Source: Tenrec ecaudatus (lineage: Eukaryota; Chordata; Mammalia; Afrosoricida; Tenrecidae). Taken from it: DNA of 64,000 bases. The stretch's first letter is position 1; each line of letters begins with the position of its first letter. Below, in pieces: positions 24,151-35,664 of this stretch. The stretch covers positions 33,505,419 through 33,569,418 of the forward strand of contig NC_134547.1 of NCBI RefSeq assembly GCF_050624435.1. Direction: 5' to 3'. Made by a program: the position numbers and the translations under genes. The notes under the pieces were generated by a model. The model searched no databases. It was not told the origin of the DNA and was given only the letters and a program-made list of their open reading frames with translations.

Positions 24151-25062
24151 TGTCTGTCAGGTTGCCATTTTGTTGTGACTTGTGTGTTGCTGTAATGCTG
24201 GAAACCACATTACTAGTATGTCAAAGCCACCAGCATCCCCCGAAGTGAACTGGTTGCAGCAGAACTTCCAGACAACAAAGAAGGACTTGGCTCCCCACTT
24301 TGGAGGAAGGAGATTCTTTAAAATTATGCAAAGCTTTGAAATGCTGTCAGATACTGAAGGCCTAATGAACAGAAGCAGAATATTGTTGGAGACAGTGCTG
24401 GAGGAGGAGCCCTTATGTTGGGGGGCACTCGAAATGTGACTGATGAAGAATTGATTCCTTGGAATGGAGTCAACCATGGTGACATGACTTGGTTAAAACT
24501 TGTGGGAGTGGAGTTTTTGGTATCTTAATTTGCTGATGGAGCATGACTCAAAGTAAGGCAACTACTGCAAAAATCTGCTAATAATTGGAACTTGGAATAT
24601 GAAAAGTATGAATGTAGGAAAATTAGATGTTGTCACAAATGAAATGGAATGCATAAAGATAGATATATTAGGCATTAGTGAGCTGAAGTAGAGTAGTATT
24701 GGCCATTTTGAATCAGAAAAATCATACGATTTACTATGCTGGGAATAACACAATCAAGAGGAATGGTGTGGCATTTATTGTCAAAATAACATTCCAAAAC
24801 CAATCATGAAGTACAATGCTGTCTGTGATAGAATGATATCTATTCACCTTCAAGGAAATCCAATTAACACAACTATTATTCAAATTTATGCAAGAGCCGC
24901 AAAAGCTAATGATGAAGACATTGAAGAATTCTACCACAAATCTCAGTTGGAAATTGATCAAATGTGCAATCCAGATATACTGATAGTTATTGGAAATTGA
25001 AAGGTAAAAGTTGGCAACAAAGAGGAAAGAAAATTAGTTGGAATTTATGGACTTGGTAATAG

Positions 25063-25667
25063 AAAATTATTGGATTCTAGATTGTGTTGTCCTGTCTGGT
25101 GATCTAGGGCTAGCCAGGTATTGTTGTCTGCTCTCTGTTCATAATGATCCATTGAATATATTTTGTAATGCTGGTCTTATTTTATAAATTCTTTTAGTTT
25201 TTCTTTGTCTGGAAATACACTGGTAGGAGAGGGTACCAGAGCCCAAAGCAGGAAAGAAGGAGGAAGGGAAAGACCACCCCCCACCTTTCACTACCACCCA
25301 CCCCCCAAAGGAAGAAAGTGAAAAGTTATGTTTGGGTACCAAGCTGTACATGTAGAGCTGTCTCCATGAGGTCAGCCAATTAAGAGGTTTGGCTGGTTGG
25401 ATTCCTCAGAGACCAAGAAAAGTTGGATTTGCTGAGGAGGAGGAGGAGGAGAAGGAGTGTGCTCACAGATAGGGTTTGTGCCACTAATAAAGGGGAATTA
25501 TTACTCTCCTACTTTCAGAAAGTTGGGTCTATTTGTCTTTACGTTGTGGTTTTTGCTGCCAGGAAGGGCAGGATATCTCTCCTAGTGGACTTTCTCTGGA
25601 AGCTGCCAAGGAGATGCTCTTGGTTTGTTATCTGGCAGCCGTCTTTGGGGGGCGGGGGTGCTCGTGG
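25063..25667. mobile_element. Insertion in RTE, partly L1-like, mostly unclassified
   Basis: RTE homology stops at TAATAGAAA and resumes at TGATAGAAA, which look like the two halves of a 9-base target duplication. The left part (about 25130-25220) resembles antisense L1. The right part has a C-rich tract, a GGA-repeat (25431-25452) and an AATAAA at about 25488, none of which I can assign. Confidence 0.45.
25433..25456 (+). repeat. (GGA)n simple repeat
   Basis: Six to seven GAG/GGA units inside the insertion. Confidence 0.75.
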
Positions 25668-27131
25668 TGATAGAAAGGAAGCTGGAGATTGTAAGATAGA
25701 ATTTTGTAAGATCAACAGTATATGAATCGCAAATACCTTTTCTCAACAATTCAAAAGGCTGCTATACACATGGGCTTCTCCAGATGAAATAGAGAGAAAT
25801 CAAATTGAATACATCTGTGGGATATATGGGGAAACTCAATATCACCAGCTAAACCCACGCCAGGTTCTGACCATCAATTGTTCATCCATAAATTCATGAT
25901 AAAGCTGAAGAAAAAAAATTAAAAATCAATGAGAGCCAAAGGACAGCCTTGAGACAGTAGCAACTATATTTTGATAACAGAAGGCCTGGTCAGTTGCAGA
26001 GAGACATCAAGAACATCTTTCATGAAGAAGGCAAAAGGTCATTATAAAGACAGAAAAGAAAGAAGAGATCAGAGTGGATGTCAAAAGATACTTTGACATT
26101 TTCTCTTAATCATAAAGCAACTAAAGCAAATGGAAGAAAAGAGCTAAAGAGAAAATTTCAAAGGGCAGCTCGAGAAGACAAAGTCAAATATTATAATGAA
26201 ATGTTCAAAGTCCTAGAATTAGAAATCTGAGAAGGAAGTCCATGCTCTGCATATCTTACACTGAAAGAACTCAAGAAAAATTATGCCTTAATTTTCAATA
26301 TTGAAAGATTCTATGAGCAAAATATTGAATGCTGCAGGACGCATCAAGCGAAGATGAAAATAATGTACACAGAGTCACTGTAGCAGAAACAACTAGTTGA
26401 CAGTCTTTTTCGGGAGCAAGGACCAGTGGTCCTGAAGGAAGAATTCAAGCCACATTAAATGAATTAGCCTAAAACAAGGCTCCAGGGCTTGGTGGAATAC
26501 CAATTGAAATGTTTCAACAAGATAAACAAGCACTGTTTCAGGAAATTTGGAAGATAGCTCATTGGCCAACGGACTGAAAGATATCTATATTTGTCCCATT
26601 CCAAACAAATGACCCAATAAAATATTCAAATTTCAGAACAATATCGCTGATAGCACATGCAAGTAAAATTTTACTGAAGATCACCCAGCAACAGTTATGG
26701 CAGTATATTGACGGAACTTCCAGAGGTTCAGCTGGATTCAGAAGAGGACATGGAGCCAGATATATCATTGCTGATGTCATATGGATTTTCGCTGAAAAAA
26801 GAAAATAGCAGAAAGACGTTTATTTGTGCTGTTACTGACTATTCACAGGCCTTAGACTCTGTGGTTCATAAAAAAATAATTGATAGCCTTGAGAAGAATG
26901 GAAATTTCAGAACACTTCATTGTGCCCATGTAGGAACTATATGAATCAAGAAGCAGGGATGCAAATGGAACAAGGGTGTAGTAGTTACACAAGTTCATGT
27001 CAACTTGATAAATAAGAATGAAGGGATGGAGGCTAGCCTGTCGATCAGGTCACAGCTTGGTGGTGCCTCCTTGTGGGTGTGGCCTTCCCATGGGGTTTCT
27101 GGGAGTTTTCCACTCTACTTCGCTGGAGGTG

Positions 27132-27951
27132 TGAGGTAGTTAGTTTATTGTGCCAACCTGGTTTGGAAAAATTTGGAGTCATGAAGGAACTCTCCTTTCT
27201 AAGATTGAACTGTTAAAGGGAACATGTGGGCAGCCTGAAATGCTTGCTAGATGACCACCTGGATCCAATTATTGAGTAAGAGAGAAATGCGGCAATAAAG
27301 AGATGGGCTGAGTTCGACCACTGATGCCTGTGGACCTGGTTCACAGCAACTGGAGGAGACGACGAGAGAAGTTTGGCCTAAAATTAATGTCGTGGCACAA
27401 GGGGGCTAGGGTTGTTGAAAATTTGTGAGGGGACAGACACATGGTCAAAGGGGGAGGCGGCAAATGGACACCCAGGAGAGGCTCAGTGAGGCAGTCCTCA
27501 TTGAGTTGATCAAATCCTTACCAGATGAAAGGATTTTTGAGTCTGTGAATTAGTGAATATTGCTGCTGACTTTACGGATGACTTGTCCTGATTTGACTTT
27601 GCTTACAGGTGCAGACTTACAGGGTTCCATCTGGAATGAAGATTCTTCACATCAAAGAACATGCTTGTCTCCTCAGAGCACTTGGTTGATATAAGTGGGT
27701 AGTATAGAAACTGGATACTCAAAAAGGGAGGACAAAAGATTGAAGTGGCTGGCTTACAAATCGATATATGTGGGGGAATATCTCATAGGACTGAGGTGTA
27801 GGTGTTACTGAGATGGTTAGGCATAGAATATTGTTGTTTTACTCACTTTAGAATATTATGTTTAAATGAAGCTGACACATATTGAATGCAATGTGATTTA
27901 ATTTTATCCTGTTAGGCACAAATATTATTTTAATATTGTTCTTCCTTTAAG
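27132..27951. repeat. Repeat-like sequence between LTR copies
   Basis: TTAGTTTATTGTGCCAACCT at the left edge matches the LTR-like pieces at 19331 and 55141. 27500-27815 matches 18960-19290. The rest is unclassified. No open frame here resembles retroviral protein. Confidence 0.45.
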
Positions 27952-27964
27952 AATTACATATGGC
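27952..27964 (+). repeat. Left target-site duplication of EEF1G insertion
   Basis: AATTACATATGGC here is repeated exactly at 29384-29396, bracketing the retrocopy. This is the expected product of L1-type integration. Confidence 0.9.
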
Positions 27965-29383
27965 CCCTTTCTCTGCGGAATCACCATGGCGGCTGGGACC
28001 CTGTACACATACCCAGAAAACTGGCAGGCCTGCAAGGCCCTCATCGCTGCTCAGTACAGTGGGGCTCAGATCCGCGTGCTGTCCACCCCACCCCACTTCC
28101 ACTTCGGCCAAACCAACCGCACCCCCGAATTTCTCCGCAAATTCCCTGCTGGCAAGGTCCCGGCGTTCGAAGGTGATGATGGCTTCTGTGTGTTTGAGAG
28201 CAATGCCATTGCCTACTATGTGAGCAACGAGGAGCTACGGGGAAGAACCCCAGAGGCAGCAGCCCAGGTGGTGCAGTGGGTGAGCTTTGCGGACAGCGAC
28301 ATCGTCCCCCCAGCCAGTACCTGGGTGTTCCCCACCTTGGGCATCATGCATCACAACAAGCAGGCCACCGAGAACGCCAAGGAGGAGGTGCGGCGAATCC
28401 TGGGCCTGCTGGATGCCCACTTGAAAACCAGGACTTTCCTGGTGGGTGACCGAGTGACCTGGCTGACATCACAGTCGTCTGAACCCTCTTGTGACTCTAC
28501 AAACAGGTCCTAGAGCCTTCTTTCCGTCAGGCCTTCCCCAATACCAACCGCTGGTTCCTCACCTGCATTCACCAGCCCCAGTTCCGGGCCGTCTTGGGGG
28601 AGGTGAAGCTCTGTGAGAAGATGGCACAGTTTGACGCTAAAAGTTTGCTGAGATCCAGCCCAAGAAGGACACCCCTCGGAAAGAGAAGGCACCCCGGGAG
28701 GAGAAGCAGAAGGCCCCGGCGGAGCGGAAAGAAGAGAAGAAGGCCGTGGCTCCTGCCCCTGAGGAGGAGATGGATGAATGCGAACAGGCGCTGGCCGCTG
28801 AGCCCAAGACCAAGGACCCCTTTGCTCACCTGCTCAAGAGTCCCTTCGTGCTGGACGAGTTCAAGCGCAAGTACTCCAACGAGGACACCCTCTCGGTGGC
28901 GCTGCCGCATTTCTGGGAGCACTTTGACAAGGAAGGCTGGTCCCTCTGGTACTCCGAGTACCGCTTCCCCGAGGAGCTGAGCCAGACATTCATGAGCTGC
29001 AACCTCATCACTGGAATGTTCCAGCGATTGGACAAGCTGAGGAAGAATGCCTTCGCCAGCGTTATCCTCTTCGGAACCAACAACAGCAGCTCCATTTCAG
29101 GGGTTTGGGTCTTCAGAGGCCAAGAGCTTGTCTTTCCGCTGAGTCCAGATTGGCAGGTGGACTCTGAGTGGTACACATGGCGAAAACTGGATCCTGGCAG
29201 TGAGGAGACAAAGACGCTGGTCCAAGAGTACTTCTCCTGGGAGGGGGCCTTCCAGCACGTAGGCAAAGCCTTCAACCAGGGCAAGATCTTCAAGTGAATG
29301 GCCTGCCGCTGGCCTGCCGCCTGCACCTGCCCTGTGGGGCGATGGATGGGGGGGTCATTAAAGGAAGCTGAGCAGTGAAAAAA
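27965..29383 (+). pseudogene. EEF1G: EEF1G processed retropseudogene
   Basis: Intronless copy of the mRNA for translation elongation factor 1 gamma, the GST-fold scaffold subunit that binds EF1-beta in the complex recharging eEF1A with GTP. The coding part (27986-29297) starts CACCATGGCGGCTGG, translates as [13 protein letters not shown], and ends ...AFNQGKIFK with TGA. The GST N-terminal domain is roughly residues 2-84, the GST C-terminal domain 88-216, a charged linker follows, and the conserved C-terminal domain is about 276-437. The span of 1312 nt is two short of the 1314 needed for the family's 437 residues. Single-base deletions near 28466 (VTLADITV becomes VTWLTSQS) and near 28635 (AKKFAE becomes AKSLLR) shift the frame twice and account exactly for the difference. 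The first frame stops after 175 residues. A 5' leader starting with a C/T-rich TOP-like motif, ATTAAA at 29357, an A-tail and 13-bp target duplications mark L1-mediated retroposition. Otherwise it is well preserved, so the insertion is probably fairly young. Confidence 0.95.
29357..29362 (+). other. Polyadenylation signal in EEF1G retrocopy
   Basis: ATTAAA lies about 16 bases before the A-tract that ends the copied mRNA. It is retained from the parent gene's 3' untranslated region. Confidence 0.75.
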
Positions 29384-29396
29384 AATTACATATGGC
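29384..29396 (+). repeat. Right target-site duplication of EEF1G insertion
   Basis: AATTACATATGGC, identical to 27952-27964, follows the A-tail directly. Confidence 0.9.
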
Positions 29397-29437
29397 TACC
29401 AAATTGTGTAAGGGTGTCAAGTTGACAAAGGGTGATT

Positions 29438-29959
29438 TGTGGTAATTACACAATTTCATGTCAACTGGATAAATAAGAATGAAGGGTGGAGTCTAGCCTA
29501 TAAATCAGGTCACAGTCGGGTGATCTCTCCTTGAGGGCATGGCTATCTCATAAGGATTTGGGAAGTTTTCCTTTCTTCCTCCATGGAGGCAGGACATACT
29601 CTCTTTCTGCTTCACATTCCAGTTGACAAGCCACATGGAGTCATGCTGATGGCAGACAGATCCCTGGAGTTGGAGGAGCCAAGTGGAGACCCACACCAGG
29701 GCTGATATGCTTCCACTGCCACTGGATCCACCACTGGCCTGTGATCTTCCTTTATTCAGCATCATTGCATGCGCTGTGTGACTCTAAAGAGGAATGTATG
29801 GACTAGTATCAGACATATGGGATAATATTGCACTTATAGACTTGATCTAGACTAGGCTGGGATATTTTCTCAATATACAATTGCTCTTTGATATAAAGCT
29901 GTCTTATACACATATGAACGTCCCTGGATTTGCTTCTCTAGTCAATCAGAACTAACACA
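29438..29959 (-). mobile_element. Full LTR, ERVL/MLT2-like, antisense
   Basis: TGTGGTAATTACAC to ACTAACACA, about 522 bp. It contains the family block with CCACTGCCACTGGATCC and, near its right end, GCTTCTCTAGTCAATC, the reverse of the LTR start. It is the best-bounded LTR in the window. Confidence 0.65.
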
Positions 29960-30403
29960 AAGGGAATATTGGTTTTAAACCAGGAAAAAGTATGCATCAT
30001 GGTAGTATCCCATCAACAGTTATTCATTCTGTATGCTGAGAAAATAATCAGAGAAACTGGATTATATGAAAAAGGATATGGCATCAAGATTGGAGGAAGC
30101 ATTGCTAACAAAACTTCCATATGCAGATGACACAGCCTTGTTTGCTGAGAGTGAGGAATATTTGAGGCACTTGTTGATGAAGATCAAGGAGCCCAGGCAT
30201 CAGTATGGATTACAACTCAATGTAAAGAAGACCAAAATCCTCACAACTGAATCAATAGATAACAGCATGAAAGATGGAGAAAGGTTTGAAGTTGTGAAAG
30301 ATCCTCAATCAAAGATCATGGGAGTGATAGTCGAGAGATCAACAGAAGCACTGGGTTAGACAAATCCACTCCAGGAGACCTCAATGGACAGTTGAAAAGC
30401 AAG
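29960..30403 (+). pseudogene. RTE reverse-transcriptase fragment
   Basis: Continuation of the second RTE after the LTR block. An open 97-codon segment (30066-30359) includes LPYADDTALFAESEEYL, with the paired catalytic Asp, and LQLNVKKTKIL. It ends at GAAAAGCAAGGATGTTACTT, where a HAL1-like element is inserted. Confidence 0.8.
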
Positions 30404-30777
30404 GATGTTACTTTAAAAATATAATTTATTGGGAGCTCTTACAACTCATCTCAAAATCCATATATACATCCACTGTGTCAAACATATTTGTACATGTGTT
30501 GTGATAATCATTTAAAAAACATTTTCTTTCTACTTAAGCCTTTGGTCTCAGCTTACTTTCCCCCTTCCCCACCCCCCCTCCCTCATGAATCCTTGATAAT
30601 TTATTAAAAATTTTTTTTCAAATCTTGCACCTACCGCTGTCTCCCTTCCCCCACTTTTCTATTGTCATTCTCGCTGGAAGGGGGTTATATGTAGATCATT
30701 GTGATCAGTTCCCCTCCCCATCCAATCTTTCCCCTTCCCCTCCTGGTATCATTATTCTCATTATTGGTCCGAGGGGG
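30404..30777 (-). mobile_element. HAL1-like 3' fragment, antisense
   Basis: The fragment starts TTTAAAAATATAATTTATTG (reversed tail and AATAAA) and covers the terminal 370 bases. It is cut off by the LTR starting at 30778. Confidence 0.75.
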
Positions 30778-31236
30778 TGTGGTAGTTACATGATCTGGTG
30801 TCAATTTGAGGATACAGAGTGAAGGGGTGGAGTCTAGTCTGTCAATCACGCGATAGCCAATGAGGTTTCTGTGTGGGCATTAACTTCTCCTGAGGATTTT
30901 GGGAACTCCTGTATTTTCCTCCTTAGGGGTGGGAGACGCTCGCTCTCTCTCCTACCTCTTACTCTCTCTTGGCTCACTCCTTCAAAGACATTGCAGCTGA
31001 CAAGATACACGGAACTACGCTAATGTCTTGAGCTGGAGAATTCACGTGGAGACCCCTGCCAGCTCTGAGATGCTTACACTGCCACTGCATCCAAGACTTT
31101 CCAACCACTGGCCTGTGATCATCCTGCATTCGGTGTCATTGCATGTGTTACATGAGTCTAAAGAGGACTTTATAGATTGGTATCAGACATATGGGCTAAT
31201 ATTGGACTTATGGACTTGATCTGGACTGGGCTGGTA
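30778..31236 (-). mobile_element. LTR, ERVL/MLT2-like, antisense, truncated
   Basis: It starts TGTGGTAGTTACATG and contains the family blocks CACTGCCACTGCATCC and GGTATCAGACATATGGGCTA seen at 29700-29830. The terminal GTTTCTCTAG part is missing, replaced by the resuming RTE 3' end at about 31237. Confidence 0.65.
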
Positions 31237-31320
31237 CAGGACTGCCTGCTCTTTTATTCTGTTGTGCATAGGGCCACTATGGGCCAGAATCAACTCCGTG
31301 GCACCTAATAACAACATGTC

Positions 31321-31885
31321 TCTATTTACTGATGCAGAGAGAATAACCATGCATGCAGTTGACAAAACCAGGGATAATGCGGCACAATACAGATGGGAGA
31401 TGAACTATTTTTTAGCATATATAGTGTGCATCTATAGAGCCATTAGCAAGTAGAGAGCAAGGTTAACTAACTCTGCAAAATATTCTTAGTTTCTAGCATC
31501 TTTTCCTGAGGATGGTGGAGGTGTGAAGGCAAAGTTCATTGGGTCTCAATGTATACTTCCTATTCTAGGTGTTGAGAGAGAGAGAGAGATTTTTTGGAGT
31601 CAAATTAGAAAGACACTCCTTTGTAAAGCCGTTTCACTGGCAATAGGGTGTGGCGTGATTAATGTAAATAAGGCAGACATCAGGTATCTGGCAGGGGAGC
31701 AGGATTCACAGAAGGAAGCCCAAAACTTAAGTTTCAGGAGGCCAGAGAAGAGAGCGTTTTCAGATGTGTCATGAACAATGGGACAGAGGTAGTCTAGAAA
31801 TCTGAACTTATAGCAGAAAAAAATAGCAGAAAGAAATCTTGCAGAGGGAGCAGGTCATATTCTGGGCCACATTTGATGGGAATCA
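31321..31885. other. No feature recognised
   Basis: Ordinary composition with a short GA run (31580-31590). I recognise no gene or repeat. Confidence 0.3.
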
Positions 31886-32065
31886 AGTTGGTTCAAGGAA
31901 TCAAGAAGCACTCAAGGAGATGGATGGACTCACTGGCTGAAACAGTGGGTGGGATCAAGCATGGGGGAATTGGCAAGAATAGTGTAGGCCTGGGAAGTGT
32001 TTCTTTCTGTTGTATAGAGGGTTGCTATAGGTCAGCACTGACTCAGTGACACCTAACAAAACCAG
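31886..32065 (+). mobile_element. RTE 3'-end fragment
   Basis: Blocks GGAGATGGATGGACTCACTG, GGCTGAAACAGTGGGTGGG and CACTGACTCAGTGACACC, ending CCTAACAAAACC, match the 3' end of the RTE LINE. Confidence 0.75.
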
Positions 32066-33170
32066 CAGGCAAGTCGTGGCCTTACATGTCTGTTCAACGC
32101 TTCAGACAAAGGAGAGCGCTGTCCCAGGTGCTGATACACGTGAGCCCAGTGCAGCTTATTGGAGGCAGATGCACACATTCTGACTGCACATTTTGCTAGT
32201 AGTATGACACTGTTGTGAACCTCGCTGAGATTCCTGATATTCAGAGTCAGCATAAAAGTACATGCCTGGCTTGGTGCTGGACGCAATGTCTTTCCTCTTA
32301 GCTTGGACTCCTTGACAAAGGGAAGAGACTGTCAGTCCTGCTCTCCTGAACACAAGTTTCAGACTGAACAGATGCAGGAGGGAGAATGGGAGTATACCTA
32401 TGAACATATACGGGTTTGACAGGATATTCATATATGTGTATTTACCTTTGCTGAAAATACAGCCATGAATGTGGAGGAGCAACAGAGAAGTTTGAAAACT
32501 TCTGATACATAATCAAACACTTTGAGGGAGTAACTAACTGGACTAGGGGGCTTAGGACCACAGTCTCAGGGAACATCAAGGTCACTTGGCATAACAATCT
32601 ACAAAGATATATCTATATCTTACTTTGGTAAGTAGCAACTGGTGCAACTACTGGTCTTTCCCCATCCAGATGGGAGAAGAGTGAAGAAAATAGAAGTGCC
32701 TGGGAACAATGTGTTCAAAGTTCTAATGGGCAGCTCCAACGTCAGTATCTATGACCCAAAGATTGAAAGTGCTAGATGATGGCTGGCTACCACTACCAAG
32801 AGATCCGAGAGAAGGGTCACAAAAGATCCTGAATAGACTGTGAGGAAAATGTGGAACAAGACTTAAAATCATAAGAACATCTTACTAGTCAGAATGAGAC
32901 TGGTGGAAACCCCAAGACTCTGTATGAAGCAGTTGGCATCCTTCATTTCTGGAACCGAATTCACCCCCGCAGCTCAATTTTGAGCCAAACAATAAAGTGT
33001 GTAGGGGAACAATAACACACACTGTAGAGGAGGAATACGCGATTTAAGATCAAAGGGGCAGCATTTGCTCACTAACAAAGTGTAGAAGGGTTAGAAGAAG
33101 GAATGAAGAGGAAACACAAGTGGAAGTAGGATAAGAGGGCTTTGTTTGTGAGGATTTGAGATGAAACAAA
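32066..33170. other. Unclassified sequence, possible old repeat
   Basis: No gene recognised. The section 32540-33050, with an AATAAAG near 32990, reads like the noncoding 3' part of an unidentified retroelement, but there is no second copy in the window to compare. Confidence 0.3.
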
Positions 33171-34667
33171 ATATGTATAATTGTTGAATGGAAACTATCT
33201 GTCCCACACACCTTCACCCAATTCACAACAAGAAGTTTTAAAGAATAAAGAAATAACATCAGAAACAAGCACCTGGAGTAATATCATCTACACCTGTGCT
33301 TGGAGTCCAAGCAAAGGCTCACCCATCACAACCTCAGTGCTGTCAAGGCCCTTGGGAGCTCTTCTGTGCTCTCAGGTAGTGCTCTAAGCAAACCTGCGCA
33401 TTCTCTGCTTCTTTTCCCTGCCCACCATTGTGTCTTAGAACCATCAGCTGGTCCTCTGAGATGTTCCCTGCAGCCTTTCCCCCTGCCGACAATGTGAGGC
33501 TTCATATGGTTTGGGTTTCTAAGCTGTTCCAGCTCCTCTGCATTCCAGAGCTCACACTGACTAGATCCTCTCTCCTTCCTCCAGGCAGCCTCCCCACCCC
33601 TGAGAATTTTTTACTGTGGCATCAATTGGAGGATTTCCCTGGGGACATCTCCTCCACAGGGAGTAGTCTCTTGAGCCCTTCTCACTGTCTGGGGCTCAGC
33701 TCTGGGTGGCCATCATAGGGGGAGCTGAGAAGAGCAGGGCAAACAACAGCACCCTCCTTTTCCCAAAGACTTCCAGCCTCACCAGGCACCAGTAATGAGT
33801 GAGGAAATTCACCAGTGCATTTACATTATATCTGAATATGTATTTGCAGCTATTTTGCTAAGGCTGTGAAGTTGAATCCCCAGGCAGTTTTCAAACTCCA
33901 CATTTCAAGGCTGTCACCCTTTAGATTGCTATTTCCTCTTTCTCTTCTCTGCCTTCTCACATACCGATGTTGATTCTGAGATTCTCATCATGAAAACTAA
34001 GCAGGGTAGGGAGGGAATGAAGGAAAGTGCTGAGAGGCCATGAGATGGAGGAGGAAGGGAATCATAGCTTTCTGTCTGTACAGGAGCTCAGCTCAAGAAT
34101 CTTTGATGGACCAGTGCTTACAGCTGTTAAGGTGCTTGTATCTGTACTACCAATCTAGAAATTTTGTGAGCCCTTACAGGTTGAATGCCTACTGTGCACC
34201 AGGTCCTGTCTAGGAGAATGAAATATAAGTCGATTCTGTTTTGGATTTCCTAGGTGGAGGAAATAAACTTATGACAAAGATAAGTCTGGCCAAGGCTGTG
34301 CTTATAACCTATGCTTGTACCTAGGTACAAGGTATGAGTGAATAGTTTCACCTGATTGGCAGGTGAGGATTGTGAAATGCTTCCTAGAGGAATTGATGTT
34401 GGAAGTGAGCCTTGAGAGACAGATGGGTGTGCTCCACATGGGCAGTGGGGGACAAGCATCATGGCAGAGAGGAAGCTTGTAAAGAAGCCTGAGAGTATGG
34501 AACACTAAGTTCAACTGAGTGTCAACAGAGTTGAGAGGAATGTGCAAGGCCAAGGTAGAGAAGGCAACCATGCAGTCAAGACTGTGGATGAACCCAGATC
34601 TTAGTTGCCTGGGAAGAGCCTTCTCAGTAGTTGAGGGTTTAAAGAATGGAAGATGGGGCTTATTAAG
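33171..34667. other. Low-repeat stretch, no gene recognised
   Basis: Moderate GC, with no known interspersed repeat except possible old MIR-like sequence near 34170-34220 (ACTGTGCACCAGGTCCTGTC). Open frames of up to 96 codons (33428-33718, plus) lack domain motifs. Confidence 0.35.
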
Positions 34668-34800
34668 CAGGGGTCCCTGGATGATCCAAGTGGCTTGTTT
34701 GCCATTGACTGCTAACTGGAAGTTTGGAGGTCAAGCCTATCAAAGACACTTCAGAAGAAAGACCTGATAATCTCCTTTTGGAAAGTCAATCTTTCAAATC
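34668..34800 (+). mobile_element. AfroSINE, diverged
   Basis: GGGGTCCCTGGATGATCCAA, GACTGCTAACTGGAAGTTTG and TCAGAAGAAAGACCTG lie in AfroSINE order. The 3' part is missing. Confidence 0.65.
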
Positions 34801-35664
34801 CCATATAACATAAATCCTTGGGCACACCTGGGATCAGCAGGAGGCAGAGCTGACCCCAAGGGGTAATGTGAGCAGAGACATGTCAGTTCTTTGTGGTCTG
34901 GCTATGTGAGAATCAGCCTTCGCTTTCCTGCCCAGAATTGAGTGGGTCAAGGCAAGGGCAAGTGTTTGGCATCTTATAGAACAACTTATACCCATATAGC
35001 TATAGACAGGTACACCGCCTGGGGCACACCCGGGAATGAGGAGAGATGGAACCTCTGGTGCAAGGATTCTGCCTGCTCCCTATCTAGACAGAGAGGTGGA
35101 GAGGTAGGGGTCTGCCTTTAGCCCATTATACTCTAACAGAGACAGCAGAGGAAAAAGGAGGTGGAAAGCCCTGGCCAACCATGTATCTCCTGCCTAGTGG
35201 ATCCAGGGGCCGAAACCAGAGATGACAATGGCACAACCATGAGAGTTCTGACTTAGCCAGAGGGTGGGCTTTGGGCCCTTGAGCCACCCAGGACTCTGGA
35301 GAGCAGCAGGAAACAATCATGCCCCCCCCCCCACTTCTCTGAGTACTTGTAAATGACTCAAAAAGCAGAGGGTTGGGCCTTTACCACTTTCCTACCTCCG
35401 ACATAAGTACCTCATGAGGAGAATCCGAGAGGGCGGGGAGCCACAGCTCTTCAGCAATGCTGGTTCTTTCAGGGCAAATATTACACACCATCCCCGGCCA
35501 AAATATGCTTTTAAAATGTTATATTCATCTTTTATAACAAGTCACTGACGGTAATTCCTAGAAATTTGTTTCATAGCTGCATTTCTTTAAAAGGAACAAA
35601 AGAGAAGCACAAAAAAACCCAGTGGAACCCACCCTTTCCCCCCAAAATTTCTCTGAGTTTTGAT
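34801..35664. other. Low-repeat stretch, no gene recognised
   Basis: No gene, RNA or known repeat seen. A C-run lies at 35322-35333. Confidence 0.35.

Larger units (their letters stand above)
26977..29959 (-). mobile_element. LTR-bounded insertion, ERVL/MLT2-like
   Basis: The block starts TGTAGTAGTTACAC and ends ACTAACACA, and is flanked on both sides by AAGGG (26972-26976 and 29960-29964). A 5-base duplication is typical of ERVL integration. Inside, the same LTR start occurs twice in the same orientation. The first is a partial copy (26977 to about 27131) and the second a full-looking copy of about 520 bp (29438-29959). The orientation is minus, because other copies (63879) read the GAGAAACA end as the start. 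Between the LTRs lie unclassified sequence and the EEF1G retropseudogene. No gag, pol or env was seen. Confidence 0.55.
24155..31320 (+). mobile_element. Second RTE LINE, split by nested insertions
   Basis: RTE sequence occupies 24155-25062, 25668-26976, 29960-30403 and 31237-31320, in the correct order and all in sense. The 5' end (GTGTGTTGCTGTAATGCTGG) is present, then endonuclease remnants. The reverse transcriptase FRRGH-like and YSQALDSV blocks lie near 26740-26860, YADD at 30120-30131, and the 3' end with CTATGGGCCAGAATCAACTC at about 31276. Three insertions separate the parts: an unclassified one at 25063-25667, the LTR block with EEF1G at 26977-29959, and a HAL1-like copy plus LTR at 30404-31236. 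It is heavily mutated and non-functional. Confidence 0.8.

Noticed and set aside
28569..29326. Long minus-strand open frames over EEF1G
   Set aside because: They mirror the GC-rich EEF1G coding sequence; the plus strand gives the recognised protein.
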